A DNA stretch of 64,000 nt. Origin: Tamarix chinensis. Taxonomy: Eukaryota; Streptophyta; Magnoliopsida; Caryophyllales; Tamaricaceae. The stretch covers positions 59,393,701 through 59,457,700 of the forward strand of contig CM060181.1 in NCBI GenBank assembly GCA_030549775.1, given 5' to 3'. Under the pieces are notes generated by a model. That model did not search any database and was not told the DNA's origin. It worked only from the letters and a program-made list of their open reading frames with translations. Shown one piece after another: positions 25,601 to 36,475 of the stretch (position 1 is the first letter of the stretch; every line of letters begins with the position of its first letter). A program made the translations under genes and the position numbers.

Positions 25601-26072
25601 GACACCTTTCATTTTTATAACTCTATTTAATTGATGTTTCTACATATTTTACAAATTTAATAGCATTGTAGTATTTCTAGCTCCCCACATGAGAGGTTTG
25701 TTTTTTGTTACATAATTGTTCTTTGTCGTTGTATGGATTTAGTAAACCAAGGTGTTTCTAAGGATTAAGGTAGAGGGAAATACTAACAGAATAATGTGGG
25801 GAAAACAAGGAGGAGAGTTAAGAGAGAAAACATAGAAAAGATGTATAATGATTTCTTATTTATATTTTGATTTTCTCACATTCTTATCCATCGTTTATAA
25901 AATATTATACTGGTCACGAGTAAGCTGCCAGCCACACCTAGTCCTTGAGGTTTAATATTAGTTGTACCTAGTCCATAGCGGATGTGCTAGTAACACATTA
26001 TATTTTTTTTATTTTCCTTCCGCAAGCTCTTTTTTTTCATAAAAAAATTTAATGAAAAATAAAGGTGTTACA
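22689..26072 (+). mobile_element. Solo long LTR (3.4 kb) with TTATT target-site duplication
   Basis: Starts TGTAATACCCCC and ends AAGGTGTTACA, the same terminal style as the other long LTRs in the window. It is flanked by a perfect 5 bp direct repeat, TTATT, at 22684-22688 and 26073-26077. No internal region is present, so it is a solo LTR left by recombination between two LTRs. The order AT-rich start, pyrimidine-rich middle (about 23390-23860), hairpin array (25110-25230) matches the other long LTRs. The ORFs at 23643-23988 and 25049-25240 are composition artefacts. Confidence 0.85.
25108..25241 (+). repeat. 34 bp-period hairpin array in solo LTR
   Basis: Four repeats start at 25110, 25144, 25178 and 25212, exactly 34 bp apart. 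The unit is ATTGTTT, a 5-base loop, AAACAAT, then AAACACCCATTTGAT. The arms are perfect 7 bp inverted repeats in the first and fourth units and imperfect in the middle two. Confidence 0.85.
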
Positions 26073-26529
26073 TTATTTAAACTTATTGTATAGTAATTAT
26101 GGAGAAAAAAATAAGTATCAATAATTATAAAAATTAGTAAAAGATAATATATCACATCATATGAAATGAATAAATAATATAGTTGTCAAACATTCTCTTA
26201 AATGAGGTCAGAACACTTTAAAGATTATTTGAGTAGTTGATTTGATGCCTTCATACCAAAGGATCGACAACACTTGCCTCATTAGTATCATACAAAATAA
26301 GTAATTGAGAAACAATAAAAATTAGGGAGGAAAATTTCATACTTCAGTCTTTAAATAAATTTAAGAAGATAAACAAATGTTTCATCTCAATCAAAAATAT
26401 TATTTAGGAATTTATATACTTCTTTAATAACTAACTAGCCTAATAAATTACAACTACATTATTCATTAAAAAACTATAATAATATAAAAGTGAAAGAAAA
26501 AGGTGTGAAAAAATATATAGATAATAGTT

Positions 26530-26535
26530 TTTATT
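26530..26535 (-). terminator. Candidate poly(A) signal AATAAA
   Basis: AATAAA on the minus strand about 20 bases after the TAA of the repeat-peptide gene. In AT-rich DNA this is weak evidence alone, but the position is apt. Confidence 0.4.
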
Positions 26536-26553
26536 TTTCCACAAAAAATACTC

Positions 26554-27192
26554 TTAAAAGATATTTTTTTTTACTTGAAGAGAGTATGATACAATCCAAT
26601 AAACTTGCATGACTTGTATATTTTGTAAAGGATCAATACAACCTTGTACTATCCTCTTCATATTGATCTCAACTAAATGAGGTGGTGGAGTACATGGATG
26701 GTGTATAGTATATACCCTCCTCTTTATAATGTCATCATTTGAATGAGGTGGGGGAGCTTGTGGATTGTGTACAGGATGAGAATCACCCGGTACTCTCCTC
26801 ATTATATCATAGGGATTTGAAAGAAGCAAGAGAGTTCATGGAATGTGTATTGGATTAAGATCGCTTAGTACTCTCGTCTTTATATCATAGTCATTTGAAT
26901 GAGGTAGTGGAGTTAATGGGTTGTATATTGGATCAAGATCACCTAGTACTTTTCTATTTTTGTTGTAGTCACTTGAATGAGGTAATAGACATTCAACATA
27001 TAGTTGAGGACGAGAACTATCCATTACTAATCTATTATACTCAAAATGAGAATAATAACCCATTAACATGTTAGATGGGATAAGAGTAGGAGTTCTTTTT
27101 ATTTCATTGTCATGGGGAATGTCTCTTGTTAAGATTAAAGGCAACAATAAGGAGAAGAGAACTTGAAGAAATATTTTATAAAGAGGCTCCAT
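26554..27192 (-). pseudogene. Secreted tandem-repeat peptide precursor, one in-frame stop
   Basis: Not a family I can name. ATG at 27192 opens a frame that runs to TAA at 26554, broken only by one TGA at 26836-26838 (codon 119). Residues 1-22 look like a signal peptide (MEPLYKIFLQVLFSLLLPLI). After a spacer, five tandem repeats of about 26 residues begin near residue 69. Each is built as PHSNDYDIK, then RRVLGDLDPI, then HNP..P; the fourth is shortened to 22. Mono- and dibasic residues precede each core. The inferred role is an extracellular protein or peptide precursor cut into several similar peptides. The core R(R/K)V..G....P(I/V)HN loosely recalls the CLE 12-mer, but its central Gly-Pro is absent, so this is only a resemblance. 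The TGA falls inside repeat 2 and would leave one complete copy. Confidence 0.65.
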
Positions 27193-27227
27193 GTTTTGCT
27201 ATGCGTTTGTTCTTCTAATTTGGCCTC

Positions 27228-27235
27228 TATTTATA
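27228..27235 (-). promoter_or_regulatory. TATA box of the repeat-peptide gene
   Basis: The minus strand reads GGGTATAAATAGAGGCC, a consensus plant TATA box, 36 bp upstream of the ATG at 27192. This spacing implies a very short 5' UTR. Confidence 0.6.
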
Positions 27236-27889
27236 CCCAACTGCTTGAAATATCGACATACAACCATGTTCTTGTATTTTTCATATTTTTTAGGCCTTAG
27301 TGGGAACATAATGTGTATATCAGTTATCATGTATTGCACCTCTCTAACTGTGCAACATATAGTTTGAGACAGATAAATTTCATTTTTATAATTTAGTATT
27401 GGTCCATTTTTTTTTCTAATGTTCTGGTTGAATTTACTTATATCTTTTTCTAATCACTCATATTTTCTCATAATCACTCTCTTTGTCCTTCTAAGTGAAG
27501 ATAGTGACAATAGATGAAAAAATTTCTTGATAGTAATGGAATGGGACCAAAAATACATTTAATTCTATTTTCCTACAAGTAAACTACAATAATATAAAAA
27601 GAAAATAATTAGTGGAGCGTGAGAGAAATGGAAAAAGTTATAGTTAATTTTCATTGATTGTCATTATTATGATTTATTTATCCACTAAATAAACTATAAT
27701 TAATACCTGTGAGAATAAATGTACTATCATTATTTTGAAAGGAATCTCTAAGGAGTACATGAAGAGACATTATTTAGTGACTTTGAAAATGAATTGAATT
27801 TGTTTAACCATTTTTGTAAAAAAATCAATTGACGATTACAGTTGAATGAAATTTTTTTAGTAGCAGTAGTTTGTTGATAGTAATTTAAT

Positions 27890-28203
27890 ATGATTACTAT
27901 GAATTTGGAAGAGTTTTAACTATAAGTTGGAAATAATTTTAACTAACTTTTTAATATGTTTTTTCATCTTCTATAAATAATTCATGAAATATTATTAGGA
28001 TTAGTTTGAAAGATTTTTAAATATAGCTAGAAAGGGTTTTAGTTAATGAATAGAACTTTTCAATGTGCCATTTTAATCTTTAATAAGTAATTCATGAAGT
28101 ATGAAATTTGCTTGTATCAATTTGAAAGAGTTTTGAATATTTTTTTTCTTTTTTTACAATATGTATTTTTCATCTTCTATAAATAATTCATTAACCATAA
28201 AAT
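27890..28203 (+). repeat. Imperfect ~100 bp tandem repeat, three copies
   Basis: The phrase CTTCTATAAATAATTCAT or a variant recurs at about 27968, 28078 and 28172, each preceded by ACTTTTTAATATG-like sequence and by a GAAAGAGTTTT-like phrase. Function unknown. The stretch 27240-27890 is AT-rich with nothing recognised. Confidence 0.5.
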
Positions 28204-31200
28204 TGTAACACTTTGACATTTATCTAACCCTATTCTTGAGTAATTAATATCATAACCTAATTCTAGTATAGGAAAACTAGTACTTCTATCTTACCTAGAA
28301 CTCTCTAATCCTTAATCTTAGCCTAACCCTAATTTTTATTTCGGGTTATTAATATCTCTAACCTAGCCTAATTCTGGATAATAATTTAATTTAATTATCC
28401 CAATACCCTAACCTAATTTATTTTAGCCTAAACATAACTCTAAACCCACCTTTTTCTTTTCTTCTCCCTACCTTATTTTATTTTACTTTATTTCTCCCCT
28501 ACTGATCACCACTCCTCACCTTACCTCACCTTACATCACCTCTCCTCTTCTTGCTTATTGCATGCATGTCTTTCCTGCCAAGCCTATCCCTCTGCTCCCA
28601 TCAACTCGCCCTTTCTCAGTTACAAGTTTGGGGGTTGAATTTTGTTGCCTGGTCACCTCACCTCAACTCTCCTTTTTCCTATGTACATGTGTGTATATAA
28701 GGCACATTCAATGCCTGCATCTACCCCTTCTACCTATATTATTATGCCAAAATATTGCACTCCAAAATATATCTTTCTCCCTCCTTCTTATCCCCTCCTA
28801 TCCATCACCAAACCCCCTCAAGAAGTCAAGATCACTCCACCGGCAAGCCCAACTGAGTCACCAACACTTCCACCGATAGCTTTTTCTATACCCTCACCTA
28901 TAGTAATGGCCACCTTTGCTATTTCCTTACCCCCAAGCACTAGAAAAAACCACCACAAGCTACCCCCAAGAATTGGAAAAACCCACCATTTTTACCCCTT
29001 CTATTTGGCCATTTTCATCAAATTAAACATATACTAGTTACGCTAACAACCATCACAGCCCACCACTACCTTTCGGCCATTTCCATGGCAACATACCACC
29101 TTCCTTTGGCCAAAACCACTGTCACTCACCATCCCCCTTTGGATAAACTTGTCGTTGTCATCCTACTTGTTTTGCCCTCTTCAATCAATCCCCCATTTGT
29201 TGCACACAAGTTGGTTGAGACTCCTTCAAACCTCGGTTTTGTTTTTTCCATTTTTCACCCTTCCATTAATTTAAACACTCATTAATTATATCATTAATTC
29301 TAATTATGTTTTATTACTTATTCTTAGCTGATACTCCAGAGGTCCTAGAAGAGGTAGGATAGGATAGGCTTACTTAGAGACTAGAGACTTTTTACTAAGG
29401 ACACTTATCGTAGTCTAAGGTTTTTAATTGCTAAGTGCTATACATGATTTTATGTTAAACCATGTTATTGATTATGTGAAATAATACATTATTTTTGATA
29501 ATATGATATGTGGTTAGTATTATATGATAGGAGAAAAGTAGGTAGAGTTCATGCAATACTGTTATTTCATGTGGAAAAGCCTTTGGTGTGAAATGTGGTT
29601 ATATCATGGGTTTTATTTATGGTATGATAAAAGTGAAATGACTATGGCAAGGTATTTGGAGAAATATATGGATTATGGAAATGATATTACTAAGCATAGA
29701 AGATTCGTATGAAATAAGGGTTGCGTTACCAATAAGGGCATTTTAGTCAACGTAGGTTAAATATGGTAATCATAGTATTCTATGGTGTTATATCATCCAA
29801 ATGTGCTAGGTAATCTATATAAAGTGTATGGAGTAGTTGTGATGGACCTAAGTTTAATAAAGTATGAAAATGGTTTGGTTTGAAAATAGTAACATTAAAC
29901 CAAATAGGCTATTATTACATGTGCAGAACAATAGAGTTAGACCAAAAAAATAGAAATATGTTCTTAATATAAGTGTTCTGGGAATGTATATTAAATATGT
30001 TAAGTGTTTGATCTCTACATGAAGAGTTATGATAGAATGTGAAAATAGGGTTTATATGTCATAGGAATAGTAACTTTTGAGATAGGGTTGTTATCGAATG
30101 TGTAAGAAGTTTGAGTTAGATCTTGACTTTTAGATATGTTAATAATAATAATATTTTAGGAATATATACTAAATTTGGTGGATAAATGATCGGTATGGGA
30201 GAAGTTATGCCAAAAGTGTGATATTACGGTTTTGGAAAATTAGGATTCTAACTCTGGAGAACGACCTTATAACCTACGTGATGTGCTGACCTATTTTAAT
30301 GTGTTCTATACGTATAAATAAATAATGAGTAAGACATTGATCATTTAAAGTAAAATACTATGCAAGTCGGGCTAAGGTGATGCTTTCAAATTTGTTCCAC
30401 TAAATGATAATAGTAGCTAAGGAGAGTTTTGCCCTAAGAAGGTGATGTTTTCAGCTCCATTCCACCCGATGATAATAGTGGCTCAAGTGTGTTGTCTCTG
30501 AGAAGGTGCTTCATTTTATTCCACTGGATTAAGAATAGTGGGGACCATGCTCATTGTGAATAATAATATACATTGAGTAACCAAATGGATAAGACACTGA
30601 TGATTTAAAGTGGAAGAGTACATGAGTCAGGAGCAAGGTGACGTTTTCATATCCATTCCACCAGCTGATAATAGTGGCTTGAGAGCATTTTTCCCTCATG
30701 AGGTGATGTTTTCAGATCCATTCCACCAGATGATAATAGTTGTTTAGGTGTATTGTCCCTAAGAAGGTTCTTTAGACCGTTCCACTGGTTTAAGAATAGT
30801 GGAGTCTCTGAACTCAATGTAAATAAAAGAATGAAAACGGTTATATCTAAGAAAGAGGTTTGGATAAGTATTTACCTTATGAGACTTTTTGTAAATTGTA
30901 TGTGCATGTATTATCAATTGTGAGTGTATGTATTTATCTATATCATTGATTCGATAGTATTATTACCTTGCTCAGTACATAGCGTACTAACCATCCTTTT
31001 CATGAGTGCTGCTCCTTTTCAAGAGAAGAAGATCCTGATGCTTTTTTGTAGGTCGTTGAGGATCAGATGGATGAGTTTACTACTTTTGATGAATTATGTA
31101 GGTATGAGTGACTTTTATATTTACAAGGTGTTTGGGTGAAGAGTTATGTTATTCGGATGATGTTTTTACCTAGATACCTTTTTTGGACTCTTTGATCCAT

Positions 31201-31450
31201 GGTATCCCCTAGTTTGTTTTCTATCATTATAAATCAGAGTTAATATCCAGACTCGTGTTTGTATTTATAAAGGCTTCTCCCTCATTTATAATTACCTTGT
31301 TTTAATATGAATGGTTTTAGTCTTGTGATTGTTGTAATGATGGTTTGGTAAACCAGACTTGCGTCAATTACGGATATAATACAAAAATATTTTGATTATA
31401 TGCTTCCGCCATAAATCAAAATTTTCACTAGTAAAAAGTGGGGTGTTATA
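28204..31450 (+). mobile_element. Long 5' LTR of a plus-strand Ty3/gypsy element (family X)
   Basis: Starts TGTAACACTTTG and ends GGGGTGTTATA directly before a PBS. Inside are a pyrimidine-rich block (about 28440-29290, source of Pro-rich ORFs), a region of TATG-rich sequence, a hairpin array (30394-30802) and a CATGAGTGCTGCTCC segment that matches the counterpart in the LTR at 39504-43739. It is much diverged from that LTR (3247 against 4236 bp, different ends), so the two may not belong to one insertion. Confidence 0.75.
30325..30802 (+). repeat. CCAC...GTGG hairpin array in LTR X
   Basis: Six modules of the form TTCCAC...ATAATAGTGG lie at about 30395, 30460, 30519, 30654, 30721 and 30780. 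They fall in two groups of three. Each group is preceded by a leader like GACACTGATGATTTAAAGTG (30325 and 30590), giving a ~266 bp superperiod. Confidence 0.8.
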
Positions 31451-31470
31451 AGTTGGTTTCAAAGCTTCTG
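31451..31470 (+). mobile_element. Primer binding site of element X
   Basis: AGTTGGTTTCAAAGCTTCTG directly follows the LTR end. It is a degenerate match to TTGGTATCAGAGC, the Met-tRNA primer site. Confidence 0.7.
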
Positions 31471-31705
31471 GTTTTGATTACTGCGTTTTGAAATTTTCAT
31501 TTTCAAAGGATCCTTCATCTAGTTTCATCGGTCTATTTCATATTTTTCAAAAAAAAAAACTTGATTCTTAAAAAAACTTGGGTTAACTTGCAAGGAATAG
31601 AGAATAGGTTGCCTAGGTGGCCCTTTAATGTGATTATGTGTATTATGTGTTAGTAAGCTAAGAATATTTTCCCTAACATGTTTTCTATCTTACATCTAGT
31701 TTGTT

Positions 31706-32449
31706 ATGGCACTTAATGGTTATGTTGGCCATTTGGAAGAGATCTTCGAGGTGTTCATTAAGTTTGTTCGACGCCCACATAAGTTTCCACCTCCACCTCC
31801 ACATTACCCACAGGAGGGTATCAGAGAAGACCGACTTTAGATGGTTATGGGACATCATCCCTTGACCTACGATGGTGAAGAGAACCCAGTCATCCTAGAG
31901 GGATGGATTTGGAACATGGATAGAAAGTTTGAGGCTGTTGATTTCCCACATACTCAGAAAGCAAGCATTACAGCTTTCTTCTTATGAGGAGTCGTTGACA
32001 CCTTATAGGTAAGCCGTTGTGCTCTAGAAGGTAGCAAATTTCCTAGGAGGACTTTAAGGTAATGATTCATGCTAAGTTATACCCTAAGAATCTTAAAAGG
32101 GATAAGCTGAAGAGTTCGTGCAACTAGCTTAGGGGAGCATGAATGTGAGGCAATACGACACTCTATTTACTGAGTTGCTGATGTTTCCTCTGAGGATCAT
32201 AGCTAGTGAGCTGAGGTTGGCCTACCATTTTGAGCAAGGGCACCACTTTAGCATTCACAAGATGATGGTTGTCATGGCTCTTTACGACTTGGCAAGGTTG
32301 TACGAGAGGGAATATATCGTTGCTACACTAGTTTAGGAGTAGGCTTCCATTTTAGGCAAGAAGACGCTTGAGACTCAGGGTTCTAGAGGCATAACCTAAT
32401 TCCTGGGAGGCAAACCTCTAGAATTTCAGCAGCGAGGTAAGATCCAACC
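31706..32449 (+). pseudogene. Gag of element X, first part
   Basis: From ATG 31706 the sequence shows a retrotransposon-gag signature with several stops and shifts: HHPLTYDGEENPV, GWIWNMDRKFEAVDF, KASITAFFL and, near 32139, MNVRQYDTLFTELL and SELRLAYHFEQG. It is split from its C-terminal zinc knuckle by the LINE at 32462-35139. Confidence 0.75.
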
Positions 32450-32461
32450 TTAAGGAGGTCA
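32450..32461 (+). repeat. Target-site duplication, left copy
   Basis: TTAAGGAGGTCA, repeated exactly at 35140-35151 on the other side of the LINE. Confidence 0.9.
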
Positions 32462-35139
32462 GCAGTTCAATTTTTGTAACAAATTGTTCCTACTTAAACA
32501 GGATCTAAGAAAGCTTAACCTGCATGATTTCTCCCACATTGCAGCTCGAGCTAATCTTGCAGATTCTCAGCTTAAGGCAGCTCAGGAAGAGGCCTTGAAG
32601 GACCATACCCTGCAGGGGCTAGAGAATCTGGCAGGTCTACACAAGAAAGCCACGTTTTTGAAAACTGCTGCTGCCCAATATGTTGCCCAGATAAACAGAA
32701 ATAAGTTCCTGTTCTGTATGGATCAAAACTCCCATTTCTTCTTCAGCATGCTGAAGGCTAGGGTTAAGAAGGGCAGGACAGTGCAGATCACTAAGAGCAA
32801 TGGCCAAGTGACACACTCTGAGCAAGAAATGCAAGAGGAATTCTTAGCTTTTTACCAGAACTTACTTGGCACTGAAAGTAGGAATGCTGGCTTTGACAGC
32901 TCTGTGATATCCAGAGGTCATATCCTAACTGCTGAACAACAGGTTGCCCTGCTGAAGCCTGTGACATAGGCTGAAATAAAGGAAGTGGTGTTTTCTTTGG
33001 GAGATTTTAAAGCCCCTGACCCTGATGGTTTCTCTGCAAAATTCTTCAAAGATGCCTGGGAGATTGTAGGGGATGATTTCTGTGCTGCTGTCTTGGAGGT
33101 CTTTTCTAGCAGAAGACTGTTGAAGAGGGTGAACCATGCTGTCTTGGTATTGATTCCCAAAGTCCAGCAAGCCTCTTCTGTCTCTGATTTTAGGCCCATT
33201 GCCTGCTGCAATATTCTCTACAAAGTGATAGCTAGGCTTCTTGCAAACAGGATAGCTGTATGTTTGGAATCTCTCATAAGCCCTGAGCAAGGTGCCTTTG
33301 TCAAAGGGAGATTAATGTCGGAGAATGTTCTGCTGATGCAAGAGATTTTGAAAGAGTATAGCAGGAAGAGAACTTCCTCCAAATGCTTGATCAAGATTGA
33401 CCTCAGAAAGGCCTATGACACCCTGTCCTGGAGTTTTCTTCATCAAGTCCTGTAGGCCTTCAATTTCCCCCCCATAGTTCTCTGCTCTGGTTATGGAGTG
33501 TGTATCCACAACTAGTTTCTCCCTTAAGCTCAATGGGAGTATTTTTGGTTTTTTCAAAGGGGCTAGAGGTCTTAGACAGGGTGACCCTATGTCCCCTTAT
33601 CTTTTTGTCCTCTGTATGGAGTATTTTAGCAGACTCCTCAAGGTCCAAGCTCAGCAGCAGGCTTTTGCTTACCATCCCAAATGCAAAGGCCTCAACCTCC
33701 TCCATTTGGCTTTTGCTGATGACCTCATCTTGTTCAGCCGAGGAGATGTCCCCTCTGTGAATGTACTGCTTCAAGGGCTGGAGTCTTTCTGTAGTTGCTC
33801 TGGGCTCTCTGTGAACCCCCAGAAATCTCAGATTTTTATGGCAGGGATCAAGACCCACATTCAGGAGGAGATTCTGGATCTAACCAAGATGCCTAGAGGA
33901 GCTTTTCCCTTCAGATATCTTGGTGTCCCCCTAAATCCCTACAAACTCAGAGCAATTGACTATGAACAGCTCATCAACAGCCTTTGTGATCAACTAAAAG
34001 TGTGGAGGGTTAATTCCCTTTCTTTTGCAGGCAGATTGGAGGTGATCAACTCCATCATCCAGGGTATTCTTGGATTTTGGCTCTCTCTCTTTACTATCCC
34101 TGCCATAGTGCTGAATAGAATTGTCACTCTCTGCAGAAAGTTCCTTTGGCAAGGCAAACCTCCTCCTGTAGCCTGGGATAAGATCTGCCTCCCCAAGGGT
34201 GAAGGTGGCCTTGGAGTTAATAACCTAGCTGCCTGGAACTCAGCTTTTCTCTGTAATTATATATGGTTCCTGCAGGATGAGAAAGAAACCCTGTGGACCA
34301 AATGGATCCACACCCAGTATCTGCAAGGCAGAAACATAAACTATTTCCGACCCACTCATAACACTTCACATTTTGTGAGGCAGCTCAGAAAGTTGTTTGA
34401 TGTACTGGTTATAGCTCAAGGCACTGGGGATCAAGCACTGGCCCTAGTGAAATCTTGGGTGGTGAATGGAAGATTCTCTACATAGTTGGCTTACAATTTT
34501 TTCAGAGACAAAGGCCCCAAATGGAAACCTCATAAAGTAGTGTGGGTACTGAATAAAACTAAAAGGTACTCATTCCTGCTGTGGTTAACCCTCAGTAAAA
34601 GGCTCTATACCAGAGACAGGCTGAGGTTCATGGATGGGCCCAAGGAATGCCTGCTTTGTCAGAAGGAATTTGAATCACATGACCACCTGTTTTTTGACTG
34701 TGATATATCCCAGAGCATCTGGCAGCCCCTCAAGAAATGGCTTGGCATCTCCAGAGGATCCTCAACCTTATCTAGTGCTATGAGAATCCTGCAGAGAAAT
34801 TCTTCCAGACACAATCCTATATGGAAGGCAAGGGCCTTGTCAGTAGCAGCAGCAGTTTACCTTATTTGGAGAGGCAGAAACTCTGTTTTGTTTGATTAAA
34901 AAATGCTAGATGTTAGGAGTATTATTGTACAAGTCCAGAAATTTGTATATAGTGCCCTATTTTTTGACAAGAACCTTAGGGAAGGACTGAAAGCATATGG
35001 ACAAGTTGTATCTTAGGATGCTATGCTTCCTAAGGAGTCTTGTAACTTGATTTTTGTATATTGGGGGCCTGCTAACTAGGGTATGCCCTGTGTACTTGTA
35101 CAATAATCATTTTTGATATATATATTTACCTCACTTACA
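32462..35139 (+). mobile_element. 5'-truncated L1-type LINE inserted in gag
   Basis: Non-LTR retrotransposon of 2678 bp bounded by a perfect 12 bp direct repeat. It carries the ORF2 region from just before the RT to the C-terminal zf-RVT, but no endonuclease domain; 5' truncation is typical of LINEs. No poly(A) tail is seen; the 3' end is AT-rich (TGATATATATATTTACC). The host gag sequence resumes in a sensible order on both sides. Confidence 0.93.
32484..34893 (+). pseudogene. LINE ORF2 fragment: reverse transcriptase and zf-RVT
   Basis: Copies LINE RNA at the nicked target. RT blocks in order: KAPDPDGFSAKFFK, VLIPKVQQASSVSDFRPIAC, NILYKVIARLLANR, PEQGAFVKGR, IDLRKAYDTLSW, GLRQGDPMSPYLFVLCME, the intact catalytic FADD (LAFADDLILF), then the thumb (FPFRYLGVPL, WRVNSLSFAGRLEVI). 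The C-terminal zf-RVT shows CLLCQKEFESHDHLFFDC. There are stops after KPVT (32967) and after NGRFST (34483). A frame change near 33455-33490 coincides with a run of seven C at 33467-33473. Confidence 0.93.
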
Positions 35140-35151
35140 TTAAGGAGGTCA
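35140..35151 (+). repeat. Target-site duplication, right copy
   Basis: TTAAGGAGGTCA, identical to 32450-32461. Confidence 0.9.
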
Positions 35152-35880
35152 ATTCTAAGACAAGGTCAAACCGGCAGTCAAGGTATTTCCTGTGTCGTTT
35201 CTATGATCGGGATCATCTAGGAAGAGAATGTTGGGACACTCCTATTTAGTGAAAGGCATGTTGTTGGAGAGGCCACTGGCCATATTAGTGTTAGTGTCAG
35301 TAGGGTCAGTATCAGCAGCATGGACCACTGATACCACAATATCACACTTTTCAGCAATGACCCTACTAGCAGATGCAACAAAGGGCACTTGCCCTAGCCA
35401 CTAGCAAGCCTAGGGAGGATAAGGGAAGGTTGTAGAGGGTTAGTCCATTTTCTTGGGAGGCAAATAGACCTAAGGTCTAGAGGGTTTCATGGAGGATATC
35501 AGGGAGGATAGTGACACGGGTTCTTGAATGTCATCAGCTAGGCAAAGGCTTATAGGACGTTGGGTATGGTCACTAGTATGTTCTCCATCCTCTCACTACC
35601 AGTTTACGTATTGTTTGATTCGAGGGCATCTCTATCTTTTGTATCTACTATGTTTAATATTAGAGAAGCTTTTTCATCATCTCTGTATCTATATCTATGA
35701 TGTCACCTTCTTGGGATAGATTGGATTGTACTAAGTTCTATTCAGATGTGGCCTTACATATAGACAGGGTAGACTTCCTAGTTGACCTAGTTGAGATAGA
35801 CCTTCAGGATTTTGACATTATCCTTGGGATGGTTATTTTGGGGAGGTACAAGGCAGTGATAGATTGGGCCTGGGAGTGAG
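35152..35880 (+). pseudogene. Gag zinc knuckle and protease of element X
   Basis: Gag resumes after the LINE with a degenerate CCHC knuckle (CRFYDRDHLGREC, 35189-35230). About 400 bp further is the protease: LPVYVLFDSRASLSFVS near 35600-35650, where the catalytic DSG reads DSR. Downstream YEL-type sequence VDLVEIDLQDFDIILGM ends near 35835, the usual C-terminal part of this protease. Stops and shifts are frequent. Confidence 0.75.
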
Positions 35881-35999
35881 TCATGTGTAGGGACCTCAGG
35901 GTGCTAGGGTCTCCTTAAACCGACAACGAAGGTCGTATCTTCCCGTATGTTGTATTCCATAGTACAGAGTGGTTACCCTATGTATCTGTGTAGGGTTTA

Positions 36000-36475
36000 G
36001 GAGCATAACAAGGACGTGTCAGCATTGGATGATATCTCTTGAGAGTTTCCATACGTGTTTCCTAAGGAGGTTCCAAGTATATTATCGGTAAGTAAGATAG
36101 ACTTCACTATTGAATTGGTATAGGTGCCAATCCTATCTCGAAGGTGCCTTACTGGATGACACCAGTGGAGTTGAGGGAGCTAAAGGCTCGGTTGGATGAA
36201 TTGTTGACTCACAAGTAAATTTTCCCAAGTGTGTCTCCATGGGGAACACTAGTTTTGTTTGTGAAAAAGGATGGGAGTCTTTGTCTGCATATCGATTATC
36301 AGGGTTTGAACCAGCTGACGGTGAAGAATTGTTATCTACTTCTAAGGATTAATCACTTATTTGACTAGCTTTGGGGTGCTTAGATCTTCTCAAAGATAGA
36401 CTTGAGTTCAAGATATAATTGGTTATACATCGCCAAGGCAGACATCATGATGATGACCTTTGGAAAATATAGGTC
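36000..36475 (+). pseudogene. Reverse transcriptase fragment of element X
   Basis: Pieces of the RT N-terminus and fingers are legible: GANPISKVPYWMTPVELREL (about 36125-36180), [26 protein letters not shown] and FSKIDLSS. It stops near 36475, before the catalytic aspartates, where unrelated sequence begins. RNase H and the integrase N-terminus are absent. Confidence 0.75.

Noticed and set aside
28562..29285. Pro/Ser-rich ORFs in LTR X
   Set aside because: Pyrimidine-rich LTR block, overlapping frames, no conserved motif.
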